Origin: Morinoia aosen
Lineage: Eukaryota; Arthropoda; Malacostraca; Amphipoda; Talitridae
Length of the DNA stretch: 64,000 bases
Direction of reading: 5' to 3'
Assembly: GCA_030386875.1 (NCBI GenBank)
Contig: CM059563.1
Coordinates: 18,863,936-18,927,935 of the forward strand
How positions within the stretch are numbered: the stretch's first letter is position 1; each line of letters opens with the position of its first letter. The notes under the pieces are model-generated. The model was not told the origin of the DNA. It ran no database searches and saw only the letters and a list, made by a program, of their open reading frames with translations. The position numbers and the translations under genes were made by a program. Positions 1 through 10,999 of the stretch are shown here, piece by piece.

Positions 1-280
1 GCAGTAGGGTTGAAGCTATAATAGCATTACTATACGTGGCGGGGGAGGTAAACTGTGGCTGCTTCTGCATTCGGTGTTCAAAGTAATTTCATGATACATT
101 ATTTGCCTCGGCAACCTTACTGGTACTAATGTTACACGCTGGACGGTGAACTGTCGTGTATATTATGACGGGAGTGACGGATTGCATGCTTGTCGTTGTA
201 TCCTGGCTACGGTATTTGAAATTTTCTGGCCGCCGGAGTGGTCACCCGGCATGGGCTGACACTAGCGGTGAGTTTCAGGA
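1..280. other. No gene recognised
   Basis: GC-richer than what follows, with gcggtgagt at 265-273 resembling a plus-strand splice donor. No frame or promoter motif strong enough to call. Confidence 0.4.
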
Positions 281-284
281 TTAA

Positions 285-469
285 AGCGGCCCATAGACGA
301 TCAATTTTATTGTCAATATAATTGAAAATGATGAATATTGACAATTTAATTGATCGTCTGTAGGCTTGATTGACGACCGTCAATTAATTGACTTAGTGGG
401 CAAAAAAAAATTTCATCAATATGTTGAGTCAATGATATTGACAATTAAATTGGTCTTCTATGGGCCGCT
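285..469. mobile_element. TTAA-flanked MITE with long terminal inverted repeats
   Basis: The ends AGCGGCCCATAGACGATCAA and, inverted, AGCGGCCCATAGAAGACCAA continue to match for over 30 bases into TTGTCAATAT. TTAA flanks both sides (281-284 and 470-473), as for piggyBac-like or Kolobok-like elements. Inside, the terminal sequence is repeated in both orientations, so the strand can fold into two nested hairpins. There is no coding sequence. Confidence 0.8.
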
Positions 470-473
470 TTAA

Positions 474-1381
474 GCTGCTGATGCTCTGCCACTTGATGAG
501 CCTTCCTTAATACTACCCTTGCCTTACCCTACTTACCAGGCCACTTTGGTCACCTACTTAATAAATTACCTACTTAAATGCTTACTGTGTTAACTTAATC
601 GCTTGCTTAAGCTGTTTGAATGAGAGTGTGGTTGTGAAATTACTTAACAAATAACGGATTCCTAGCGGCCTGTCTTTGACAAGCTCACTCGTGAACTTAG
701 TTCCTTTTCTTTTTTGACTTTGTTGAACGGGTATTTCTTATTGTTTATTCAGTACCTTATCTGATCTTACCCACTTTACCTACTTTCTGCTCCGAGTGAG
801 CATATCCCTTATTCTTACCGTTTCTTATCATCAACACCTGAAGTGATCTACAGACTGAGGAATGCTTAACTCAGGTTAGCTTTAGGGTTGCGTTGGTGAG
901 TAGTATTTCTGCCGATGCTGATTAGTGCTGGAATTTACGCGCCGTTCCTTTCTCGATCCCGCTATTAAATGACCCAGTTCTTGTTATTCCTGTAACCGTG
1001 TGCGCCGCAGCCGTCGCGGTGGCGTGTCGCTGTGGTTTCTTTGTTGTATTCTGAGCGCCAGTTTTGATTCTGAACGATCTTGTTGGAAATATTTTTCAAA
1101 GCTCATTGAATATCTAAATTATAATGAATTTAGCGTCTAATTAGCGCCCTTTCTTTAATCCGATTCTCGCAAATTTTAAGATGCAAGAACACCAGCAGCG
1201 TTTCTACGCCTGATTTCTTGCCTCACACCTGTGGACGTCTTTCTTAGTCACTCGAGCCGACTAATAGGGAGCAAGAATCAATCAGGATTCTTTCAGAGCT
1301 CAGTGTCTGAGGGGTTTGGCAGACTGCTAGGCTTGACGCAAACAGCAAGTGTTGCCCGTCCTCTCTGACGCTAGACCTAGC
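474..1381. other. Spacer, nothing supported
   Basis: Simple ttactt-rich stretch near 510-620 (acttaccag, cctacttaa repeats) and otherwise unique AT-rich DNA. Confidence 0.5.
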
Positions 1382-1389
1382 TGCTATAC

Positions 1390-1571
1390 TAGGGGTTCCC
1401 AACCTGGGGTGCTCGTACTCTCTGGGGGTGCGAGACGGTATTTCAAGAAGTACGAGAAAAGTCCAGGTAAATAATAGGATATTGCCTACATGCTGGAATT
1501 TTTATTTCAGACGGTGCAAGGTTCGAATGAAACTTTTTCGGGTGCGAGGCAAAAAATGTTGGGAACCCCTG
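1390..1571. mobile_element. hAT-type MITE with 8-bp target duplication
   Basis: Terminal repeats read TAGGGGTTCCCAAC at the left and GTTGGGAACCCCTG at the right; the consensus CAGGGGTTCCCAAC is typical of hAT elements. It is flanked by an 8-bp direct repeat, tgctatac, at 1382-1389 and 1572-1579, the size hAT transposases make. At 182 bp it has no coding capacity, so it must be nonautonomous. Confidence 0.85.
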
Positions 1572-1579
1572 TGCTATAC

Positions 1580-2267
1580 GCAAGGACCGTGCGGTGTCTT
1601 GTTCGTTACTCGTCGTTGATCTATAGAGCAGTGTCATTGATGTTCACCGAGCGGGGTTGCCTTGTGTTACGTGTGATTACGATTTATCACAATAACCAAA
1701 TACATTAAAATTACTTGTCCTGCGTCCCTTTCTTTTAAGCAAAAAATTTTGAACGCTAAGTGTAATCACTAATGTTAAAATTGACACGTTCGTTTCTTCG
1801 GTGCAGCATATAGAGACGCCAAAGATGAACATATTGGGCAAGAGTTATAAGAGTATAATTACCTCAATCGTATTTATGTGGATTTTCCTTAGCGGTATAA
1901 GTCTTGGAGATAAAAATTGAATAGTTTACTGTACGTCAAGTATAATAGTAAAATTGTGATAGGAAACCTTGTGCCTTAATTAGCCGAAAATTGTGGCAAA
2001 TACTCGCATTCGTATAGTCAATAGCGCCGGTGGATGCGCACGGAACTGTATTCCATGCTCAGTTCAAATTTGTAAATAAGGGCTTCCGAAAAAAGCTGAT
2101 CCCATCGGAAAAAGAAGAAAAAGTTCTATTTTCATGTGGCTAGTGAACAGTAACCACTCAGAAAAGATGACCACTTCTCTGCTTCCGGTGACTTAACTAG
2201 GTTTATCGTGATCTCGAGCGAGATCGATATAATTTTTTCGCTTACCTCCATGAGTGGTTTATGCGCC
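1580..2267. other. Spacer, nothing supported
   Basis: AT-rich, stop-dense in all frames beyond ~70 codons. Confidence 0.5.
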
Positions 2268-2499
2268 CTAAGAAACCGTCAGCAACATCACTAACACTGG
2301 ACACTGCAGCAACACTTGCAGCAACACGTCATATGCAGTGAGGTAAAAGGCATGGCCTGTTGCATCAGACCCAAAATCGATGTTATTTTTTCGAAGATAA
2401 GCTGTTTTTGAGCCTTTAAGAAACTACCAACAACATCACTCGGAACACACGTCATATGCAGTGAGGTAAAAGGCACGGCCTGTTGCATCAGACCCAAAA
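2268..2499. repeat. Imperfect tandem duplication
   Basis: Two copies of a ~80-110-base unit offset by 123 bases; the shared core runs 2327-2376 and 2450-2499 with one mismatch (gtcatatgcagtgaggtaaa...). Confidence 0.85.
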
Positions 2500-2651
2500 C
2501 ACTCCACGCGTCTCAGGAAGAACACGTCACACGGATACGTCATGACCACGTGATGTTGTCCGTTGCCTGCTTCGCATAAGGTGCGTCTATTTCCTCTTTA
2601 ACTCGATCAAGCCACGAGTGCCTGTCGAACCTAACAAAAGGTCATGTTGTA

Positions 2652-2862
2652 GTGATGATGAAACGAGTTGGTAATTTTATAGAAAAACGGGGTTTTAGTA
2701 AGTTTTCAACAACGAATATTTATTGCAATGAAATAAGTTTGTTTTTAGGAAAAACGTGGTTTTAGTAAGTTTTTAAAAACGAGTAATTATTGTGATGAAA
2801 TAAGTTGGTATTTTTTTAAAATGTGGTTTTAGTAAGTTTTTTAATTTCGAGTATTTACTATC
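2652..2862. repeat. Tandem array, ~67-bp unit, three copies
   Basis: The motif ggttttagtaagttttnaan recurs at about 2691, 2757 and 2825, each followed by an acgagtattta-like stretch and gatgaaataagttgg. Confidence 0.8.
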
Positions 2863-5800
2863 GCTGTGAAATCGAGAGGCAGTTAATGAATTGGTGTTGA
2901 CTATAATTTTATGTACAGTACGTACAGTACATTGTTTATTCGCTGTCTTGAACAAACTCCACAACCTTAGACACTTGGAATGTGTTGTGAAAAATTACAT
3001 CTATTATAATACAGTCCAATCAAAATTTACCTTCATGTTCATTGTTCAACATTCCGTGCTTAAATCCCCTCATTTGGGTATATAACGCCAAATAAATTCC
3101 ACATTGAGCACTACTTAGTTAAAAAATGTTGATAATTGATACATCAACTTAATCAGTTGCCTTTGTGATTCGTCACGATGATGCACTCAAACCTTCATGA
3201 GAATTCTTAATAACTCAGCATCTGAATTATTTTTCAAGTTTTTTGTGTGTAGAAATTTATTTTCGGCTAAGTTACAATCTGCTGAAGAAGCCTAGCCAAT
3301 TTTTTTGTCAGGATTGGGATCCACGTGCTGGGTAACCTGCGACGTAAAGCTTTATAGACCAATCACGGATCTAGTGAAATCAAATACCAATTTCAGCCGT
3401 CAAACATAAATAAGCTCTATGTTTACTCATACATGAATTTCTCTACGATCATGCTCTTTTTGGGAAGAGATCTAATTTCTATTATGTATTGAAATTCGTG
3501 AATGAGCTATTAAATTCATAAAATTAATAAATCTATTAACATAGAAGGGGGTATGGGCTTGGGCAAAAATGAACCAAAGCCGAAATGAGGCTTACAAAAG
3601 TATCTCTACGCCAGGTAGGCCAAATAGACTCGACCAAGTCCCAATCGCAGCCACCAACCACATGTGATGACTCCGCCCACGTGCCAACGTGTGTGAACAC
3701 GTTTCGATTTGTTCACATTCGTATAACGCGTACAAAAGGGTCTTTTTTATGCAAAAATAAACTTGATCTTAAATTCATCTGTTTCAGGAATCAAAGAACT
3801 GCACAGAAGTATGACGAGCGTAAATTTTCAGAGGGTTTTTAGATTTTCAGCGAGTAATGAACGAAAATGATGTTCTGTTCAGAGATGAGACTGAGGGACA
3901 CGGAAGGAGTCATGTTTCTTAGCCGGAGTGAGTTGCGAGTGCAACTCTCAACTGAACTGGAGATGTCTAGCACATACATACATACATATATGAATACGAT
4001 TTAGCGTTGCATTAGTAGTAAGCTTCTTTGCATGAGGTACATAAAACAATATTGTAGACAATGGCAACAGCAAAATTATTCCCATGTTTTGCGTAAATTT
4101 GATGTTCGGAACACGTGGTGCTTGGCGTCATGGCGTTAGAACAAACCAAGAATTGTGAAGTTGACCTTCACGCTAAGGTCGGTGCGTGAGATTATCTCTA
4201 TATCCGGCATCATGATGGGATTTTCCTGTTGGTATTTTCAACATGTGACGAGAATCTGAAATTCGCAAGATATATTCAACCAAAAAAAAAAAAATTGCCC
4301 CAAAAGGATAAAGCAAACGAAAGTATGAACTGCCACACTTCCACGGAGGAGGGACGTTTGTACTTGAGTCGGCGTTTATAATTTATTACTACGTTGATTT
4401 TCTAAAATATAAAATATTTTTAGTCCTAATGAGCCCTCATTTCTGTATTTTACATGAATTTCTAGCCAAGATTTGCTTTTTGTTCGGATGTCAGAGGAAA
4501 TCTTGAAGGATGGGAAAATTTGTACCATCATAAAGTATTATTATTTATAATAGAACAACAATTATTTTAATTATACATTAAGTATTATTATTTAGTAAAA
4601 TGTTCCGATTAGCGTCAATTGCACCGTGGTACAATCTCACAAAAAAGGTTTACGGTAATTGTATGTGAAATTCTTGTTTTGTTCGTATTGCCCACTCAAA
4701 ATGTGATTTATTATTACTTGCTGGGTGAAACGTGGGAAACCATTTTCACTGAAATCGTAGGAAACTTTTCAAATTTAATTTTGCCGAGACCAAAGTAATG
4801 TTATAAAACACAAACGTTCACCGACATTGATAATGTTTGCAGCCACCTCTCCTGCTATAACCGAATTCCAACACTTGTGTTCTCTGTTTCACCTGTTGAA
4901 CAGAAAATTAGAATATTTCTAATAAAACTGTAAATTACATTTATGTTGAAAACAGTGCATCAGCTTAGTTGCCCACAATTGACTCAATGCTGTTATTGTT
5001 TCATGAAAGTAAGTAGGTGTGTAGCCACTTTTATATTCAAACGTGTAAGATCATATAATCAACCGACAGTCTCAGCTCTGGCTTGAGAGCGATAACAGTT
5101 ATATACAGACACACAAACGTAGATAAGAAAACTTGGGAACAATGGTTCTTTGATTAGCCTCGACAATCGGAAATGGAAAGAACCCCAGAGAACAAAGCAT
5201 TCCTCTGATAAACAAATGCTGGTCATGACTTGTCGTAACCAATTCAGAGAAAGAACGACATTCTACTTGATTTCGAAGGACGGTTGCTTCCGCTTTGCCC
5301 TCTAAGAATCGACCCCTGAACTTTCTCTACGCCTCGTCATAGGAAACTCATGCCAGTGTTGCACAACGATACAGTAAGTTTCTTTTGTTGGGCTTGTTTT
5401 CTAAATGTTAAAGTCGTTTGAGGGAGCTTTCCGGTTGCAATATTGTTACGGGTCCGGTCACGTTGCGAGGGCTGCTGAATAATGTTATGTACGCCCGTCT
5501 TCGCCAAGCATCCTTAATGATGGCTAATTATTGAACATAATGAAACACGAATTACAATTTTACAAGTACGAAATCAAATACAAGCCAACGTGAAAATTAA
5601 GAGTCTTTGTATGCATGTCCTATGTATTTTTTCTTGCGTTAAGCAACATCTTTCATCGAAAAATCTGTTTTCATAGAATTAAGTTTCACTGAGATTATTT
5701 GATTACAATTTACCTTTATACTTGAATATCTCCTGAAATAAATATTTCCATAGCATCATATGTATTTTTAATAAACATAAAATACTCATTAATTATTTTT

Positions 5801-6037
5801 ATATAAGTACAATTTTTCTTTTCATCAAATTCCTGGTATTTTCGAGGCTGTCATAATAAGTTTGAAATTTTCTAATATGCGTACGATAAAAATCCCGCTC
5901 TACAACATCTTTTGATGACAAACACAAGAGTAAGTAGCCAGGATACGACTACTGCTGAGAAAGTCACCACACTCTCACGCTCTCCTCAGTGATAGATTCA
6001 CGTCACTATCGAGTGGCTGCATTGATACGCCCAGCTG
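2863..6037. other. Spacer or intron, one weak splice candidate
   Basis: AT-rich. A (catA)n microsatellite lies near 3970. Near 5340-5371 cctcgtcatag / KLMPVLHNDT / gtaagt looks like a tiny plus-strand exon, too short to support. Nothing else. Confidence 0.4.
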
Positions 6038-6062
6038 CGTACGCACGCTGCGTGTGCGTACG
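6038..6062. repeat. Perfect hairpin, 9-bp CpG-rich arms
   Basis: Arms CGTACGCAC (6038-6046) and GTGCGTACG (6054-6062) around a 7-base loop. Sits in a CpG-rich patch of about 200 bases. Confidence 0.6.
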
Positions 6063-6922
6063 GCGTTTACTTTCATGTTCGTCAATCGATGAATTGAGTA
6101 AAGAGTACGAGGGAGATGTGAGTCATGGGGGAGACTTGTGCATCGAACTCGCGACATCTGGAGCACGCATTCAGACGTGACTCACGTGGAATATGGAGGA
6201 TTGAAACGAGGGTCAAGGATTAGCCGGCTGGAAGTTTCTGTAGTAATTACTTTCACAAGTCCTATAGAGCTGCTATGAGTTACGGGCTCATTTTAATTTT
6301 ATGAAATGCTCTCGGGATGGTCACTAAGCCGTCAATACCGGTTTTAGTTATGACGAGATTGTTTCCATCGAACGTTTATCATGTATTATCATCAATCTTC
6401 GTAAGCAAGTAAACCTTCGACAACCACATAAATAGTGGTTAAGCAGTCAAAATATTCTCAATTTTAATATAATATGCAGTCAATTTGTTGCTGTTTTAAA
6501 AATTGATATGTACAAATTTTTCAAGAGGTTTGCAGTATTCAGGGATTTCAAGAAAATGAAGTATTCACTATAGTACGTTCAGGGCACTGAGAAAGTACAC
6601 ACATCATTTTGAGTTAGCAGGCTTACAGGCGATGAAAATGACAAATTCAATATCATGGCTTTAAATTTTCTCGGTAATTGTAGGAGGCGTATGATCGTCC
6701 ATTGTAAAATTGTTTGGTGGTTATTAGTTTGGCATATTACATATACTAGTCCACCCCCCTTTATTTGAAATAAAAAAGAGGGCGAAATGAAAGAAAGGCC
6801 GTAAGAAATTAAAAAACACAATCTCTCGAGAGTTGATAAGGCCGCGTGAACACGGCCTGTCAAAATATATAGGGCTGGAGTTTGTTTCACAGATACGCTC
6901 ATCACACACTTTCGCCTGGCTT
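6063..6922. other. Spacer, nothing supported
   Basis: Short CpG-rich patch to ~6200, then AT-rich DNA leading to the RTE-like tail. Confidence 0.4.
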
Positions 6923-6975
6923 CGGACAGACCGACCGACCGACGGACGCGTCTCTTATTATAGTATAGATATAGG
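6923..6975 (+). mobile_element. Probable 3' end of an RTE-like LINE
   Basis: The run cggacagaccgaccgaccga followed by cggacgcgtctcttattata and gtatagatata resembles the (GACR)n plus TATAGAT tail seen at the 3' ends of many arthropod RTE elements. No reverse-transcriptase reading frame lies upstream, so this is at most a dead tail. Assignment is from memory of the tail style only. Confidence 0.4.
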
Positions 6976-7899
6976 ATCTACTTTTCAGAAATTCATTGTA
7001 GCAATGACCTAAGATACCACCTTTTGTGTTTTTCATTCATGGCAACAATTAGAACTAAAAAAATTATATTATTTTGAAGTCAGTCTTCTGCTACCTTGTA
7101 GTATACGACAGCCCTGTTTCTGTATGCCGAGCCTATTACACGACAATGTAACAAGTATGAAAAATTTACCGCACATGAAATATTTTTAGGGTTAATTAGG
7201 TGAAGCAATTATTTAGAGTACAAAGTTTACAGTTTACTTAATTTATTCGAATGAAAAACCTGTTTCACTCTCAGAGCATAAGCTAGATTGGGAGAAATTT
7301 ACTATGCAGTGGACGAATGCGTCTATTATCAGAAGAGACAATACACAAGGGGAGTCCAGAATATTGAAGGGAAAAGTTATCACCTGAGTGCAGAAACATT
7401 ATAGGAATCTTAAAAAAGAAAAGCAATTGACCCGTATACTGGCTACCCGCTTCTCTTTTCTATAGAGATGTACGCGTCTTTGCCCAGCTGCGGGCCCTAA
7501 AAACGGTTGACTACAAGAAAAGAAAGAAAGAAAAGGAAAACAGTTTATATCCAAGCACAAAGAAAAAAATTCATTGTCTTAACTTGGAAGTACATTGTAG
7601 ATGTTTGATGAGTTGATATAGTACGTAATGTATCAGCGTGGTATTTCGTCTACTCGTAATGTTTGATTGACGAAACGGTGCGTTTTTCGAGCCCTGGGTT
7701 GTAAATTTTTGCGTGAACATGCGTGCTACGGCAGTTCAATGAGGATAAAAAAAAAATTCTCGCTCCGGTAGAATGAAGCTCATTTCAAGTAACTGCAAGT
7801 TTTGTTTCAAATGATCTATTATAGAACATGCTTAACGCAATCTGGCTGTTGAGAGAGCGCTTGTTTCTGAGAGAAAACAGGATTCTCAAGAGAATATTC
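6976..7899. other. Spacer, nothing supported
   Basis: AT-rich DNA upstream of the promoter-like block. Confidence 0.5.
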
Positions 7900-8046
7900 C
7901 GCTTACATACACACCCAGCGATGACGTCACGTAGCAGCGTGAATCATCACAGGCAGGCAATGTAGAGGCGACGCGCGGCGCTTCAACCGTCAGTCGCGAG
8001 TTGGCAGCCGTGGTGAAAGGTGTTCCTTTCTGTGCGTCTTGCCGGT
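7900..8046 (+). promoter_or_regulatory. Putative TATA-less promoter and first noncoding exon
   Basis: A CpG-rich block in AT-rich DNA. It holds a palindromic CRE, TGACGTCA (7922-7929), then TCAGTC at 7990-7995, a match to the arthropod initiator, and 50 bases later GCCGGT followed by the donor gtgagt at 8047. This arrangement suits a transcription start with a short 5' UTR exon on the plus strand. No start codon with a useful frame lies between. Confidence 0.35.
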
Positions 8047-9385
8047 GTGAGTGGTGGTGCAACTTAGACTCTGAACATCTTGAAACACGTTCGTACTTGG
8101 ATGACTTCTTATCAAGTAAACTATTTACAGTTACCTAAAGTTTTGCTAAACCTGTTTTAGTTTAGTATTGTAACTCGGGTCGTAACTATGTTAGCGTTAA
8201 GTGATTTTTTCGAGAAAAATTTGGGGCTAAGTGAGATGTACCTTATGGGAAATGAGCGATCTCTCAAATAATACCTTCAATTGTAGACAATTTAGCTCTT
8301 AATCGACCGGATACTTGGAATAATAGCTTTATGACGTATTCAAAAGTTTATTTACGTATTTTAAAACCAGAAAACCTATATAATTTTGAATAATTCACAA
8401 TTTTCTTCCTCCTCACGCATTCTGCATTGTGCAAAATTTGTTGTAAACCCCCTAACTAACTAGCGACGCACAATTATAGTTAATTTCATCCAAATAGGTT
8501 ATTATTTTTTTTTGTGGAGACAGAACAAAGCTGTTTCCGAGGCTATGAAGTGCATTTGCCCCAAAGACATCTATTATATTTTATGTAAGGAGTAGGGATG
8601 ATTAATGAGACGAATAATGGCCTGCTGCCAAACCAGATATTTTTACAGTTTGCCTGGAGCGTTAACGTTGCAATGATGTCAGCGACAATCTTATTCTGGT
8701 GCGGAAACGTACATGAACTACGAGCGTACTGCTTTCTCATTGAACGACAGCGCACACCAAGTTTAGTTCTATGTTAATGCTAGTAGATCATAAGCGAAGT
8801 TAATAAATGTTGAAAAAAAAACTTGGCATCAGTTAGCAAATAATGTTGAGCTACCGGATCTCTTAAACGAGTTGTGCGCGTTGAGTGTTGGAATTTTCCG
8901 TCCACAAACGTTTAGTCGAGGTGCATTTTATTTGGGCATTGAAATGATCGTAATCTAAGCATGGTAGGTATCAGGTAGTAACCTGAGTGGAAAGTAATAG
9001 TTTCGTGTGTTTATTGCTAGATTTAAACTTCTATAAGAAGAGACAGGCTATTTGTGAAACATTTACTAATATCGCAAAGAAAATGTCTACTAGCCTACCT
9101 AGTACCGCAAAGTAATATTCGTTTCGTTACAATTATTTTAATGTTCTGGGAATATTTATTCAAAATTTTTGTACAATTGGGTTTTGTTTTCGAACTCCTG
9201 AAACAAAGTTTTAAGAATCACTTTTGTATTCATGCCGTGAAAATTTTTTACCTAGTTTCACGGATTCACACCAAAAACGAGCACAAATGTGAAAATAAAT
9301 TTCGGATGAAGTGCAAGCAGGGCGTATACAAAAATTCAATGCATAGAACGAGAAATGTTCGAAAGCTTATAAATATAGATGAATA
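8047..9385. other. Spacer or intron
   Basis: AT-rich. The 110-codon frame at 9054-9386 is Phe/Ile/Lys-rich and looks like chance. Confidence 0.5.
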
Positions 9386-9520
9386 ATGAGGTATACAGAT
9401 AGGTCGTCGGGCTCGCGTTCTAGAACGTTCGGTGCAGCCTTCCGTGCGCACTTACGTGCTTCAGAAGTTGAGTTTTTTGATCGCGTTATGGTTGCTGCTG
9501 ATAAATTGCTTGGTAGATTT
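9386..9520 (+). CDS. Candidate 45-codon coding exon ending at a strong donor
   Basis: From ATG the frame reads MRYTDRSSGSRSRTFGAAFR, then AHLRASEVEFFDRVMVAADK and LLGRF, ending in phase 0 at gtaagt. GC content rises sharply over the exon relative to the AT-rich flanks. Charged and helical C-terminal half; no family recognised. Upstream there is only cttataaatatag, which could be an acceptor or a TATA-like box. Confidence 0.38.
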
Positions 9521-10178
9521 GTAAGTGTTCTGCAATGATATTTTGATAGCATCAGGTACATGTCAGTAGAAGGAAAGCCTAAATGTTGAAAATTTTAAAT
9601 AATGGGAGATTATTAACTGCGGTGATATTTTTCCTGGTGTAGATTTATTTCAATTTTATGATTGAATCGAGATATAATAGTGATAATTGAAAATTCTTAC
9701 AAAATTTGCGATTTAGCTCATCCTGAACTTTATTTCGAAATGCTTTTATTATAACTCTGACAATTTCTACTTCTGCATTTCAATAAATATATTTGTTGCA
9801 ATTGAACAACTATATAAGGTATGAACGTCGTATTGAATGTAATAATTACTTAATGATCAAGTTAGAAATAAGTGAGTTAAGTATATCAAGGTGATAAAAA
9901 CATGATCACTCACAAGGGTTTTTCATGAGTTTTTGTGTTGTGATAGACTCCATGTCGAAAATTTTCTCTCTGTGATCTCTTACAATTTATGTGCCCTTGC
10001 GCGTGGAAATTCGAACTGCCTCTCAAGTCATTCAAATCCCTTTGGGGCACGAACTCAATGAATTGTTCCTGGATGAAGTTCCGATTCTTGATATGTTATT
10101 TGGGATGCGTGTACCAAACTATAATCGAATTCATTTGCTATTCATGTGCTTGAAATCCACTCTAAATTTTGTATTAAG
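9521..10178. other. Spacer or intron, nothing supported
   Basis: AT-rich, no repeats or splice pairs of note. Confidence 0.5.
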
Positions 10179-10299
10179 CTCCAGAACCACTCTTCTCTCT
10201 CCGAGCTTACCAATGAGTCTGTAGAAACGTAATCCTCGAGCAAAATAAAAAGATCCAGAACCACTCTTCTGTCCCAGAGCTTACCTATGTGTCGGTAGA
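10179..10299. repeat. Direct duplication, 47-bp unit
   Basis: tccagaaccactcttct and gagcttacc recur at 74-base spacing (10179-10225 and 10253-10299), about 85% alike. Confidence 0.75.
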
Positions 10300-10729
10300 T
10301 GGATCCAAACCTCTTTAAAATACTTATTCTTTGTTTGTTTCGTGGGCGAAATGCTACTCTCTAGAAGTGTTGCGCTGCCCTTCTGTCCCGCGATTGGTAA
10401 GCTGCCTCGTAAATGAACATGAATACTACAGTCTTTTCATGTCGAGTCACTAGAATAAATGTCTACTTTGTTGGATTACAGGTCCTACGAGCACCAAACC
10501 CTTTAGTTAGATAGCACAGCTCAGTTTGTTGATTTATTTCCTTACGACTGTTGCTAAATTTATTGTGATGGAGATTTGTTCTTAGTGTTCTTTGAACATC
10601 ATAATTTCCCGTGAATCTTTACCTGTTCATGCTGTTAGTTAAACGGAATTATCCTCAAATAAACTGGTTGTCAAGCGTCCCACGCCCAATAAGGCAGTAC
10701 GAACTCAGGGCGATATTTCTGTCCTGACA

Positions 10730-10999
10730 CTATGTATCAACCCACATGGTCCTTCCCACTCGCTGTGCTCTCCTTCTCTCCTGCCCGCTGGTCTCAGAAA
10801 GGAAACTAAGACCAGTTGCTGCTCTGGTAATGCAGGTGTCCTCTTCTGAAGCCACTGTCGTTGGGTGTTCGCAACTTCGCATGTCCAGCCAAATTCTAAA
10901 TTCTTCATCGATATTGGAGTTGAAAATTATTCTATCGAGACTGGATCTATCTTGCCAAGTTACTGCATTTGGGGATTCAAAGATTGACATTTGAGTCAA
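10730..10999 (-). other. Open frame, possible old coding relic
   Basis: Reads LTQMSIFESPNAVTWQDRSS, then DRIIFNSNIDEEFRIWLDMR with protein-like composition, ending WVDT. It might be a remnant of a transposon protein or an old exon. No family match and no continuation upstream or downstream. Confidence 0.2.

Noticed and set aside
5338-5371. Tiny exon KLMPVLHNDT before gtaagt
   Set aside because: Ten codons with an ordinary acceptor are too little to support a call.
6579-6905. 108-codon minus-strand frame
   Set aside because: Begins beside the RTE-like tail and shows no LINE protein motifs; composition looks random.
9054-9386. 110-codon plus-strand frame
   Set aside because: AT-biased, Phe/Ile/Lys-rich, no splice or promoter context and no family resemblance; chance in low-stop sequence.
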